The translations under genes and the position numbers were made by a program. The notes beneath the pieces were generated by a model. The model did no database searches, was not told the DNA's origin, and saw only the letters and a list, made by a program, of their open reading frames with translations. DNA of 10,591 nt from contig CAMTOX010000035.1 of assembly GCA_947074225.1 (NCBI GenBank), positions 1-10,591 on the forward strand, written 5' to 3'. This DNA is from an uncultured bacterium. GTDB lineage: Bacteria; Bacteroidota; Bacteroidia; Bacteroidales; Paludibacteraceae. Positions 1 through 7,496 of the stretch are shown here, in pieces (positions within the stretch are counted from its first letter, which is position 1; every line of letters begins with the position of its first letter).

Positions 1-84
1 AAAGAATGAGTATATAATAGAATGAAGTAGAGCGAATAGAAAACAAATGTTTGTAGAAATAGGCAATGTATAAGTACACAATGA

Positions 85-110
85 CAAGCTGTGAGGCAAA
101 TCAAGCTGTG
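85..110. repeat. 9-bp direct repeat CAAGCTGTG (two copies)
   Basis: CAAGCTGTG occurs at 85-93 and again at 102-110, directly before the GC-rich inverted repeat at 110-157. A related pair, GTGAGGCAA (91-99) and GTGAGGTAA (167-175), brackets the same GC-rich block. The repeats are seen directly. Whether they belong to one repeated element is inference. Confidence 0.45.
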
Positions 111-157
111 CTCGTTCGCACTTGTGTCGATCTCTGAAAGCCGACCTGCGTCCGAGC
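110..157. repeat. GC-rich imperfect inverted repeat, possible structured RNA or dispersed repeat
   Basis: The arms pair as GCTCG (110-114) with CGAGC (153-157), CGCA (117-120) with TGCG (147-150) and GTCG (126-129) with CGAC (142-145). A TT/TC internal loop, an asymmetric CTTGT/C bulge and a 12-base apical loop separate them. By my count 31 of the 53 bases from 108 to 160 are G or C, against a very AT-rich surrounding. No start codon opens a convincing gene here. It could be a small structured RNA, a dispersed extragenic repeat, or the remnant of something transferred in. The function is unknown. Confidence 0.4.
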
Positions 158-280
158 AAGATATATGTGAGGTAAGTGTGTAATTATACCTATATAACGT
201 GGTAGTTATTATAGTAATGCTGTCACAAAATACTATGTTCACCAATATATGCATATAGGTTGTGATAAAAAATAGTGAAG

Positions 281-914
281 TTAATTTGTAAAGGCTACTT
301 TCTCTAGCTCGATTAATAAATATAAATCTTCATTAGGTCTAAGAAAACTAGCTTTTTTCATGATCTATTCCTTAATTCTGCTTCAACCATAATATCTATT
401 TTTAAATTCCAAATTGTTCTTTATGTTTCACTATCTTAGCATGTTCATTATTATTTACTCTATTTATAATTACTGCTATGTTCTTATACTGATAAACTCT
501 CATGCTGTATCTTCTACTTTAGCGCTGTAAGTGCATTTATAGTTTCCCTTTATTGCGTTTATTCTCCTATATAAACATATAGATTGTTTAATGTGATAAA
601 CTTATAAATCCCAATATATTAAGTATAACCGATATTTGTTCATGACTTAGTTTCTTTTGTAATAATTGTTTGATTATTCTTTTAACTGGTTTATTAATAG
701 CATTCTTTCTTTTTTTAATTCGATTATGTTTTGAGTTTTTTCGTTCTGTGAGTTCATATCTAAAAATGGCTTTATGCTTATCACAATTGTGAATAATCTC
801 ACGAGTAATTGTACTCTAATCTACTTTAGGCACTCATGTTAAATCACTCTTGAAATGGTGACTTTTTAACATTACAGTTAAAGCATATCTTTATTCTCTG
901 GTTAAATATTTCAT
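281..914 (-). pseudogene. Degenerate IS30-family transposase (insertion-sequence relic)
   Basis: A relic of an IS30-family transposase, the enzyme that moves the element by cutting and joining DNA at its ends. Reading down from the ATG at 914-912, one unbroken frame gives recognisable family sequence to about 411, although stops interrupt it. Codons 2-7 read KYLTRE. Codons 34-59 carry the helix-turn-helix segment STITREI, NCD and RYELTERK. Codons 82-94 read KQLLQKKLSHEQI. Later come TIYMFI, a stop, then ENKRNKGKL, and finally KIVKHKEQFG. In-frame stops lie at 891-893, 834-836, 816-818, 588-590, 567-569, 537-539 and 519-521. The central catalytic region with the DDE residues is missing. In another frame, 281-361 holds a C-terminus-like piece ending EKVAFTN and a stop, as IS30 transposases often end. 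The relic is about 630 bp against roughly 950-1000 bp for an intact gene. It is surely non-functional. The family assignment rests on recalled consensus. Confidence 0.8.
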
Positions 915-962
915 ATCTGCAACCGATTATTGTATAAGTTATGAAGTTGCAGATAAAATATT
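905..962. repeat. Inverted repeat around the transposase start
   Basis: AATATTT (905-911) and ATCTGCAAC (915-923) pair with AAATATT (956-962) and GTTGCAGAT (946-954), leaving a 22-base loop and small bulges. The left arm covers the start codon of the IS30-like transposase relic, so the hairpin probably belonged to the element's 5' region. Hairpins of this kind can limit translation of transposase, but that role is inferred here. Confidence 0.45.
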
Positions 963-972
963 TATTTCATTC

Positions 973-1000
973 AGTAATGCAATGGGAATTGCAATTTACT
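973..1000. repeat. Near-palindrome, candidate end region of the IS relic
   Basis: AGTAA and TGCAAT (973-983) pair with ATTGCA (988-993) and TTACT (996-1000) around a GGGA loop, giving 11 base pairs with a two-base bulge. It lies just outside the transposase 5' end. Read inward from 1000 the sequence begins AGTAAATT. Read inward from 279 on the far side it begins AGTTAATT, matching at 7 of 8 bases. That could be a decayed terminal inverted repeat, but eight bases of AT-rich sequence are weak evidence. Confidence 0.3.
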
Positions 1001-1359
1001 TTTCTTGCATGCAGAAATAATATTCTTCTTACGCTACTTACTTCACTTCTTAATAAGTTGCTTTTATAACTTGAATTCATGAATAATAAGAACATCTTAT
1101 AGATAAGATATAAAGAGCAATAGTTTTGTTCATAAACCATTTATCTTTCAATAAATATAATAGAGGTATAATTATTATAAAATTTTATTTCTCAACTTAT
1201 ATTCTTCCATAAACATCAAAAGATTAATAGATAACCTTTTAAAATAAATAGTCAAGCATGTAATAATTATAATGTTATACTGATTAAAATAGCTCAATAT
1301 TTTTTGGTATAGTTTCTGCAAATATCCCTTAAGAAATGACACTTTAATCTTATATTCTT
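1001..1359. other. AT-rich intergenic region upstream of the efflux operon
   Basis: I see no gene, RNA gene or convincing terminator here on either strand. The stretch is very AT-rich with frequent stops in all frames. It should contain the promoter of the efflux operon, but only a weak candidate (1097-1128) can be pointed out. No TetR- or MarR-type regulator gene, often found beside such pumps, lies in this gap. Confidence 0.6.
1097..1128 (+). promoter_or_regulatory. Weak candidate promoter for the efflux operon
   Basis: TAGTTTTG at 1121-1128 fits the Bacteroidales -7 consensus TAnnTTTG exactly. The expected -33 TTTG is poorly matched: TTAT at 1097-1100, 20 bases upstream. Transcription would start near 1135 and leave a leader of about 225 bases before the ATG at 1360. 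In sequence this AT-rich a chance match is likely. Confidence 0.2.
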
Positions 1360-2412
1360 ATGAATTTTAAAACGCTTATCACACTATTGTGTGTAATATG
1401 TCTAGTATCGTGTAGCCGTAAGTCTGATAAATTAGATGCTCCGGTGGTACGGCCCGTGAAAGTTGCAGTGGTGCAATCGGGTAATAATGTAGTGAAAACC
1501 TATGCCGGTATAGTAAATGCACAAGAAACAACCGACTTGGCTTTCCGCGTCAATGGTCAGATTATAGAAATTCCTGTAGTAGAGGGTCAAGTGGTTCAAG
1601 AAGGTCAATTAATAGCTGCTTTAGATACCCGCGACTTAGTTCTCCAAAATCAAGCAAAGAAATCATCTTACATAACAGCAAAAGCTCAATATGAACGTTT
1701 TCAACGTTTGTATCAACAACAAGCTGTGGCTAAACAAGATATGGAGGAGGCTGAGACTCAATATGAATTGGCAAAGGTGGAGTGGGATATTTCTGAAAAC
1801 AATTTGAAAGATGCGAACTTATATGCTCCATTCCCTGGTACTATAGAGAAAAAATTTGTCGATAACTTTCAACGAGTAAGTTATGGACAAAGTATTGTTA
1901 GATTGGTAAATACAGAACAGCTCTATGTGAGCTTTGTTATTGCCGATAATAACATTAATGAACTACGTAAAGCCGAAGCTAGATTCTGGGTTCGTTTTAA
2001 CGCTACAGGAAATACATATTTTAAATGTACAGTACGCGAATATGTAGATATTTCTATTGGTGGAGGCGGTATTCCAGTATCTTTATGGATTAGTGATCCC
2101 GCATTTAAGAAGGTCGATGCCGAAATTAAACCCGGTGTGAGCTGTGAGGTGAAGGTAGACTTCCTTTATAATGATCATAAAAATTGGGTTACTGTTCCTA
2201 TAACAGCGGTATTTATTGATCAGGCAAATGAAAAGGAGAGTGTATGGGTTATGGGTGCTAATGGCATTTTGCAGAAACGTGTGGTAGATGTTATTGGTTT
2301 AACAGGTAAAGACGATGTGATGATCTCTGCAGGATTAGAGCCCGGTGAAGTGGTAGTCTCGGCAGGAGCATTTACGCTTCACGAAGGTCAGAAAGTAAAG
2401 GTGTATGAATGA
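1360..2412 (+). CDS. RND efflux periplasmic adaptor (membrane-fusion) lipoprotein
   Basis: Periplasmic adaptor of a tripartite efflux pump, linking the inner-membrane RND permease to the outer-membrane channel. The first 18 residues form a lipoprotein signal ending in the lipobox LVSC, with Cys18 as the likely lipidated residue. Residues about 48-95 form the first half of a biotinyl-lipoyl-like domain (AGIVNAQE, then RVNGQI and VEGQVVQEGQ). Residues about 95-150 are a Gln/Glu/Lys-rich alpha-hairpin coiled coil. YAPFPGTIEK starts the second lipoyl half, followed by a beta-barrel and a membrane-proximal domain that includes VPITAVF. At 350 residues it has a normal length for AcrA/MexA-type adaptors. 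The ATG at 1360 gives an intact signal peptide, and no strong Shine-Dalgarno is seen, as usual in Bacteroidota. The permease gene follows after 47 bases, consistent with one operon. The substrate cannot be read from the sequence. Confidence 0.93.
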   Translation: MNFKTLITLLCVICLVSCSRKSDKLDAPVVRPVKVAVVQSGNNVVKTYAGIVNAQETTDLAFRVNGQIIEIPVVEGQVVQEGQLIAALDTRDLVLQNQAKKSSYITAKAQYERFQRLYQQQAVAKQDMEEAETQYELAKVEWDISENNLKDANLYAPFPGTIEKKFVDNFQRVSYGQSIVRLVNTEQLYVSFVIADNNINELRKAEARFWVRFNATGNTYFKCTVREYVDISIGGGGIPVSLWISDPAFKKVDAEIKPGVSCEVKVDFLYNDHKNWVTVPITAVFIDQANEKESVWVMGANGILQKRVVDVIGLTGKDDVMISAGLEPGEVVVSAGAFTLHEGQKVKVYE

Positions 2413-2459
2413 TAAGCGCTGAGGAACCAGAAAATGTAAAAGCTTAAAAACTGATAACT

Positions 2460-5400
2460 ATGAATTTACCGCAATATTCTCTCGATTATAAAAAGGTAAT
2501 CTATTTTTTCTTAGCCATATTTTTAATTGGCGGTGTTACTGCCTTTAATAGTTTAGGAAAAAAAGAAGATGCTCCCTTTGTTATTAAGACGGCCATTTTA
2601 ATGACCCAATATCCAGGAGCAACACCCGAAGAGGTGGAACTGCTAATTACAGAACCTATTGAACGTGCCATACAATCTTTACCAAACGTTTATAAGATTG
2701 AGTCGCAATCGTTCTATGGTATGTCAAAAATATCCTTAGAGTTATTACCCTCTTTATCAAGTGCCGATATTCCTCAAATGTGGGATGCACTGCGCCGTAA
2801 AGTGTTGGATGTGCAAAGTAAACTCCCTGAAGGGGCCTCGACTATCAGCGTGTCGGACGACTTTGGCGATGTTTATGGCATATACTACGGGCTGGCTGGA
2901 GGCGATGGCTATGAATATAGCGACCTACTAAATGTGGCTCAAGAACTTCAAACACAGTTAGTAACAGTTGATGGTATCAAGAGCATTATGCTCTTTGGTG
3001 CACAAACAGAGGTTATTAATGTCTTCTACTCATCGGCAAGATTATTGAGCATGGGCATAAAACCGAATATGATTACCGATGCTATTCAAGGGCAAAATAA
3101 GATGGTAAGCCCAGGGAATAGATTGGCCGGTGAGATGCAAATAGTAATTGAGGCTAATGGTACTTACAAGAGTTTAGACGATATTCGCAACCAATTAATT
3201 ACATTACCTTCCGGAAATCAGGTACGATTAGGCGATATAGCCGAAATTGAAACCGGTTATGTTAATCCACCATCAACCATTTTTAGAGTAAATGGCAAAC
3301 CTGCCATTGCTATTGGTATTGCTACAGACCCAACACGCGATGTGGTGAAGACCGGTGCCCTAGTAGATGAGAAGATTTCTCAAATACAATATCTCATTCC
3401 TGAGGGAATGGAGCTGGTGGACCTTTACCCAGAAAATATTATTGCTAAGCAAGCTACAGATGGTTTCTTAATGAACTTATTGGAGTCGTTACTTATTGTG
3501 GTAGTGATTATTATGCTTGTCATGGGATTCAGAGCAGGTGTGTTGATAGGTTCATCGTTAATATTCTGTATTGCCGGAACGCTTCTTATTATGCAAATTT
3601 TGGGAGTAGGGTTGAACAGAACCTCTTTAGCTGGATTTATTATTGCCATGGGAATGTTGGTGGATAATGCCATTGTTGTGACCGATAATGCTCAAGTAGC
3701 CATGAAGCGCGGAGTAGATAAACGAGACGCTCTGATAAATGGTGCAAAACAACCTATGTGGAATCTTTTGGGAGCAACTCTTATTGCCGTAATCTCCTTC
3801 TTACCCCTGTATTTAGCCCCAAGTAATGTGGCCGAAATAGTAAAACCTTTATTTGTGGTACTTGCTATTTCATTATCTTTAAGTTGGGTGTTGGCACTCT
3901 CGCAAACGGTAACCTTTGGTAGTTTTATATTGAAAACTCCTAAAAAAGAGGAGAAAGATCCATATGATAATAAGTTCTACAATAGTTTTGGAAACTTCTT
4001 GGCAAAACTTATTAAAATACGTTGGGTCACCTTAGGTATTGTGATAGCTCTTTTTGTTGGTGCATTGGCCATTATGGCGGTTATGCCTCAGGATTTCTTC
4101 CCTAATATGGATAAACCCTATTTCAGAGCCAATATGTTCTTACCCGATGGATATAACATAAATGATAACCAAGAGATGCTTGAACAGATGGAGAGAGATT
4201 GGTTGCAAAAGCCTGCAATTAAAAATATATCTATCTCCTTAGGCAATTCGCCTTTGCGTTATTACTTAGCAAGTGGCTCTTATGGACCAAATAGTGGTTA
4301 TTCTAATGTATTGATAGAACTGCACAATAGTGACTCTACGGCCTATTATGAAGCCGAGTTCGACTATTATATGCGTACAAATTTCCCCGATATGGTATGC
4401 CGTTCGGCATTGTTCCAACTCTCGCCAGTACCCGATGCTACAATAGAGATAGGTTTCATAGGTAATAATGTGGATACGTTGGCTAAATATACCTGGATGG
4501 CCGAATCAATTATGTATAACAATCCGCGTACACGCGATATACGTAATAGCTGGGGCAATAAAGTTCCCACATGGCACCCTGTCTATTCTCAAGAAAAAGG
4601 GCAACGCTTAGGTATTTCAAGACAATCTGTGGCTCAATGTATTAAAGTTACTACTTCCGGTTTACCTATTGGCGAATATAGACAAGGCGATATTTTCATG
4701 CCAATCTTATTGAAGGACGATAGGATAGAGAGTTTCAACCTAAGTAATCTGAATACCATTCTATGTTATGGCAATGATTCTACTGCTGTACCATTGGAGC
4801 AGGTAATAACAGACGATGTTTATAGCTATCAGTATAGTGTTATTCGTCGCTTGAATAGAGAACGTATCATGTCGGCCTATTGCGACCCAGAGCGTGGAGA
4901 GAATGCCACTCAGCTCTTCAATGAGCTATACGATGAGATACGACAAATTCCTTTACCCGATGAGTATAAACTTAAGTACGAAGGCCAACAAGAGGCTCAA
5001 GATGAGTCGAACGCTGCATTGATGGTCTATATGCCTCTGATGTTTATCTTAATCTTTATTATACTCTTGTTATTATTCCGTACTTATAGAGAACCAATAG
5101 TAATTATATTAATGCTACCATTAATCTTTATAGGAGTAGTGATAGGGCTGGCAGTCTTTGGTAAGTCGTTAGATTTCTTCGCTACTTTAGGCCTTTTAGG
5201 TTTAATAGGTATGAATATTAAAAATGCTGTGGTGTTGGTAGATCAGATAGGAATAGAGGTAAAGAAGGGCGGTTCGCCAATAGCTGGTGTAGTTGCAGCT
5301 ACAAAATCGCGTATTGTACCGGTTATTATGGCATCGGGAACAACTATTTTAGGTATGGTGCCATTGCTATTCGATTCTATGTTTGGAGGTATGGCAGCAA

Positions 5401-5489
5401 CTATTATGGGCGGTTTGTTTATAGCTACAATGCTAACGCTCATTGTACTTCCTGTAACCTATTGCACCATGCATAGATATAAGAATTAA
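2460..5489 (+). CDS. RND-family inner-membrane efflux permease (AcrB/HAE1-like)
   Basis: Proton-driven inner-membrane transporter of the resistance-nodulation-division superfamily and the motor of the tripartite pump. At 1009 residues it has the usual length and the duplicated layout: TM1 near residues 12-29, a large periplasmic loop containing TQYPGATPEEVE, and TM2-6 from about 337. TM7 lies near 520-540, followed by the second periplasmic loop and TM8-12 from about 853. The TM4 motif reads GMLVDNAIVV with Asp402 followed by Asn403, where AcrB has two Asp (407/408). Lys921-Asn922 in the TM10 motif NIKNAVVLVD matches AcrB Lys940. The proton-relay pair Asp/Lys is therefore present, but the second Asp is not. 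It lies between adaptor and channel genes with gaps of 47 and 54 bases. A drug, bile-salt or other amphiphile exporter is plausible. A heavy-metal (CusA-like) pump is less likely from these motifs. Confidence 0.93.
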   Translation: MNLPQYSLDYKKVIYFFLAIFLIGGVTAFNSLGKKEDAPFVIKTAILMTQYPGATPEEVELLITEPIERAIQSLPNVYKIESQSFYGMSKISLELLPSLSSADIPQMWDALRRKVLDVQSKLPEGASTISVSDDFGDVYGIYYGLAGGDGYEYSDLLNVAQELQTQLVTVDGIKSIMLFGAQTEVINVFYSSARLLSMGIKPNMITDAIQGQNKMVSPGNRLAGEMQIVIEANGTYKSLDDIRNQLITLPSGNQVRLGDIAEIETGYVNPPSTIFRVNGKPAIAIGIATDPTRDVVKTGALVDEKISQIQYLIPEGMELVDLYPENIIAKQATDGFLMNLLESLLIVVVIIMLVMGFRAGVLIGSSLIFCIAGTLLIMQILGVGLNRTSLAGFIIAMGMLVDNAIVVTDNAQVAMKRGVDKRDALINGAKQPMWNLLGATLIAVISFLPLYLAPSNVAEIVKPLFVVLAISLSLSWVLALSQTVTFGSFILKTPKKEEKDPYDNKFYNSFGNFLAKLIKIRWVTLGIVIALFVGALAIMAVMPQDFFPNMDKPYFRANMFLPDGYNINDNQEMLEQMERDWLQKPAIKNISISLGNSPLRYYLASGSYGPNSGYSNVLIELHNSDSTAYYEAEFDYYMRTNFPDMVCRSALFQLSPVPDATIEIGFIGNNVDTLAKYTWMAESIMYNNPRTRDIRNSWGNKVPTWHPVYSQEKGQRLGISRQSVAQCIKVTTSGLPIGEYRQGDIFMPILLKDDRIESFNLSNLNTILCYGNDSTAVPLEQVITDDVYSYQYSVIRRLNRERIMSAYCDPERGENATQLFNELYDEIRQIPLPDEYKLKYEGQQEAQDESNAALMVYMPLMFILIFIILLLLFRTYREPIVIILMLPLIFIGVVIGLAVFGKSLDFFATLGLLGLIGMNIKNAVVLVDQIGIEVKKGGSPIAGVVAATKSRIVPVIMASGTTILGMVPLLFDSMFGGMAATIMGGLFIATMLTLIVLPVTYCTMHRYKN

Positions 5490-5543
5490 CTATAGGGAGG
5501 TATAACACTACTCATTTTATCAAGAATAACATCAGAAAGAATT

Positions 5544-6839
5544 ATGAAAAAGTATATTATAATATCCCTGTTAACGATGTTTGTGACCTCTTTGTTGGCA
5601 CAACAACCTCTCACATTACAAGAGTACCGTGATAGCGTAGCTGCGGTAAGTAGAGAGGTGAAACAGGCACAAGAGAAGATTGTAGGTGCTGAATATACTA
5701 AAAAGGCCTCTATATCCGGCTATCTGCCAAAGATAGATTTGTCGGGCGATGCATCGTACGATTTTGTGAAAACCTATTTTGGCGAATATGCCTTAAATCC
5801 GTTTAATTACTCCATTGGAGCAGTCCTCACCCAGAACATATATGCTGGCGGAAGTGTGATATCTAATAGAAAGATTGCAAAAGATCAGATAAAGATAGCA
5901 GAACTCAATGAAGAGTATACTTTGGAACAAATTTATTATCAGGCAGATGTTGCATACTGGCAATATGCAGCCAATGTGCAGGTGTTGAAGAATGCCGAAG
6001 CTTATTTGAAAGTGGTGGAGACATTGTTTAATATTATAGATTTACGCTTCGAAGATGGTATGGTAAGTAAGTCCGATTTGCTAATGGTAAATACACGTTT
6101 GAAAGAGGCAGAGTTGAGTTTAAATACAGCTAAGCGTGCTTTGGATATTTCGCGACAGACTTTTAATATTCTCATGCAGGTAGATCCAAACCAACCTATT
6201 GAGTTGGCCGACAAGATAGATGCCGCTTTACCATTGCCAGAATATAAGGCCTTGAATGATGTGTTACCAGAGAATATGCAGTATCAAATGGCCGAGATGA
6301 ATATAGAGCTACAGAAGCAACAGGTGAATCAAACCCGTTCAAACTATAATCCTACCATAGATGCCGGATTTAAAGGAGGGTGGGGTACACCATTAATAAA
6401 TATGACAGGCGACCCTATTTGGACAGCTACAGTGTTTTTGTCGGTAAAATATCCGTTACTGCAATGGGGTAAACGCATTAATACTGTGCGTAGTGCAAAG
6501 ACAGAGATAGTGCAAATGGAGTTACAACAAGGTATTATTAAAGATAACATAAATACACAATTGAGTAACGCTTGGACAAATTTGATTGAGAACTACAAGC
6601 AAATCACTATAGCTAATGATAACTTGAGCATCTCTTACGAAAATATGGAATTAAACACTCTTCGCTATAACGAAGGGCAGATACCCATATTGGATGTGCT
6701 CTCTTCGCAGTTGTCGTGGATACAAGCACAGAATAATGCAGTAAGTGCGCAGCTATCTTATAAAGGTGCTTATGCAGAGTATTTGTATGTTATTGGCGAT
6801 AATGAGAAAGCCATAGAGACGCTTCAACAAAATCCATAA
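5544..6839 (+). CDS. TolC-family outer-membrane efflux channel
   Basis: Outer-membrane channel that completes the efflux pump. Residues 1-19 form a signal peptide (MKKYIIISLL, then a hydrophobic run ending SLLA, with cleavage likely before Gln20). The mature protein shows the two-fold outer-membrane-efflux-protein repeat. Each half opens with a long helix feeding a short strand segment: YLPKIDLSGDASYDF in the first half and YNPTIDAGFKGGW in the second. Long Gln/Glu/Asn-rich helices typical of the periplasmic tunnel lie between and after them. At 431 residues it is in the normal range. It begins 54 bases after the permease stop. AGAAAGAA at 5535-5542 is a purine-rich stretch just before the ATG but not a clear Shine-Dalgarno. 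A strong terminator follows the stop, so this is the last gene of the operon. Unlike many OprM-type channels there is no lipobox. Confidence 0.92.
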   Translation: MKKYIIISLLTMFVTSLLAQQPLTLQEYRDSVAAVSREVKQAQEKIVGAEYTKKASISGYLPKIDLSGDASYDFVKTYFGEYALNPFNYSIGAVLTQNIYAGGSVISNRKIAKDQIKIAELNEEYTLEQIYYQADVAYWQYAANVQVLKNAEAYLKVVETLFNIIDLRFEDGMVSKSDLLMVNTRLKEAELSLNTAKRALDISRQTFNILMQVDPNQPIELADKIDAALPLPEYKALNDVLPENMQYQMAEMNIELQKQQVNQTRSNYNPTIDAGFKGGWGTPLINMTGDPIWTATVFLSVKYPLLQWGKRINTVRSAKTEIVQMELQQGIIKDNINTQLSNAWTNLIENYKQITIANDNLSISYENMELNTLRYNEGQIPILDVLSSQLSWIQAQNNAVSAQLSYKGAYAEYLYVIGDNEKAIETLQQNP

Positions 6840-6859
6840 TAGTAGTTTTGGAGAAAGAA

Positions 6860-6893
6860 AAAGCGTGATAGAAAAGTTCTTCTATCACGCTTT
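6860..6893. terminator. Bidirectional intrinsic terminator between convergent genes
   Basis: A perfect 14-bp stem, 6860-6873 with 6880-6893 (core AAGCGTGATAGAA), closes a 6-base loop AAGTTC. It lies 20 bases after the TolC-type gene and 12 bases beyond the stop of the convergent LuxR-type gene. T-rich sequence follows on the plus strand, and on the minus strand the stem runs into CTTTCTCC. Its position and symmetry suggest it ends transcription from both sides. Confidence 0.85.
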
Positions 6894-6905
6894 CTTATGT
6901 TATTC

Positions 6906-7496
6906 TTAATTGGCGTCGTTAATATCTATGAGTTTATTAATAATAGCATAGATGGTTAAACCTGCTGTGGAGTGAATTTCAAGTTTACGAGTAATGTTTC
7001 TTCTGTGGGTAATAACAGTGTGTACAGAGATGAAGAGTTTATCGGCAATCTCTTTATTGGTCATTCCTTTTACAATACAGACAATAATTTCCTTTTCTCG
7101 TTGACTTAATACCTCCTCTGAATCTTCCTCTTCGTTTTTATGTTCAATAAAACTATTGAATAATCTTACAATTTCTTGATCGTTCTCGTAGAGAGAAATA
7201 ACTCCATCATAACTATTGAAAAGATTCTTGTCGGCAATAGAGGTTTGAAGTGCAATACATTTAAAACTACTATTTGCTTTGAGTTTTGAATGTTCAATGG
7301 TATTATAGAGTAGCGGGTTAATAATGAGAACATCTATTTGTTTGTGTCGGAAACTCTCTGTTAACTGCTCTGTTGATGTAATTTCAATAAATTGTTTACT
7401 ACCATCAAGAAGCTGTTTCAGTGTTGCTATGACCCCTTTACGAATAATTGTAGAGCTCTCTGCAATAGCTATATATAGTATCTTTGATTCGCTCAT
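6906..7496 (-). CDS. LuxR/NarL-type regulator with degenerate receiver-like domain
   Basis: DNA-binding transcription regulator of 196 residues. The C-terminal domain (about 129-190) is a clear LuxR/FixJ helix-turn-helix: LSQREKEIIVCIVKGMTNKEIADKL, written here only as landmarks L130, E134, G144 and N147, then a recognition helix near 157-170 (SVHTVITHRRN). The N-terminal 115 residues have the fold pattern of a response-regulator receiver but lack the key chemistry. The acidic pocket is reduced to Glu13-Ser14. The position of the phosphoacceptor Asp is Asn60 (DVLIINP). The conserved Lys near the end of the domain is not evident. Phosphorylation control is therefore unlikely; it may respond to protein contact, a ligand, or simply its own level. 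Its ATG overlaps the stop of the hemerythrin gene by 4 bases (ATGA, 7493-7496), so the two are probably translationally coupled and functionally linked. No sensor kinase gene is nearby. Confidence 0.88.
   Translation of the reverse strand: MSESKILYIAIAESSTIIRKGVIATLKQLLDGSKQFIEITSTEQLTESFRHKQIDVLIINPLLYNTIEHSKLKANSSFKCIALQTSIADKNLFNSYDGVISLYENDQEIVRLFNSFIEHKNEEEDSEEVLSQREKEIIVCIVKGMTNKEIADKLFISVHTVITHRRNITRKLEIHSTAGLTIYAIINKLIDINDAN

Noticed and set aside
1..190. Minus-strand open frame running off the left edge through the GC-rich block
   Set aside because: It has no start codon, turns into low-complexity hydrophobic sequence encoded by AT-rich DNA, and shows no domain I recognise. Inverted-repeat structure explains the block better.
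213..980. AGTAATGC at 213-220 and 973-980 as flanking target duplications of the IS relic
   Set aside because: IS30 elements make very short (2-3 bp) target duplications, and an 8-bp match in AT-rich DNA that lies inside another repeat is probably chance.
3425..3673. Open frames on the minus strand inside the efflux permease (also 4367-4570 and 5243-5443) and inside the TolC gene (6002-6214, 6344-6550)
   Set aside because: They lie wholly within strongly supported genes on the other strand, have no recognisable domains, and mirror the coding pattern of the real frame.
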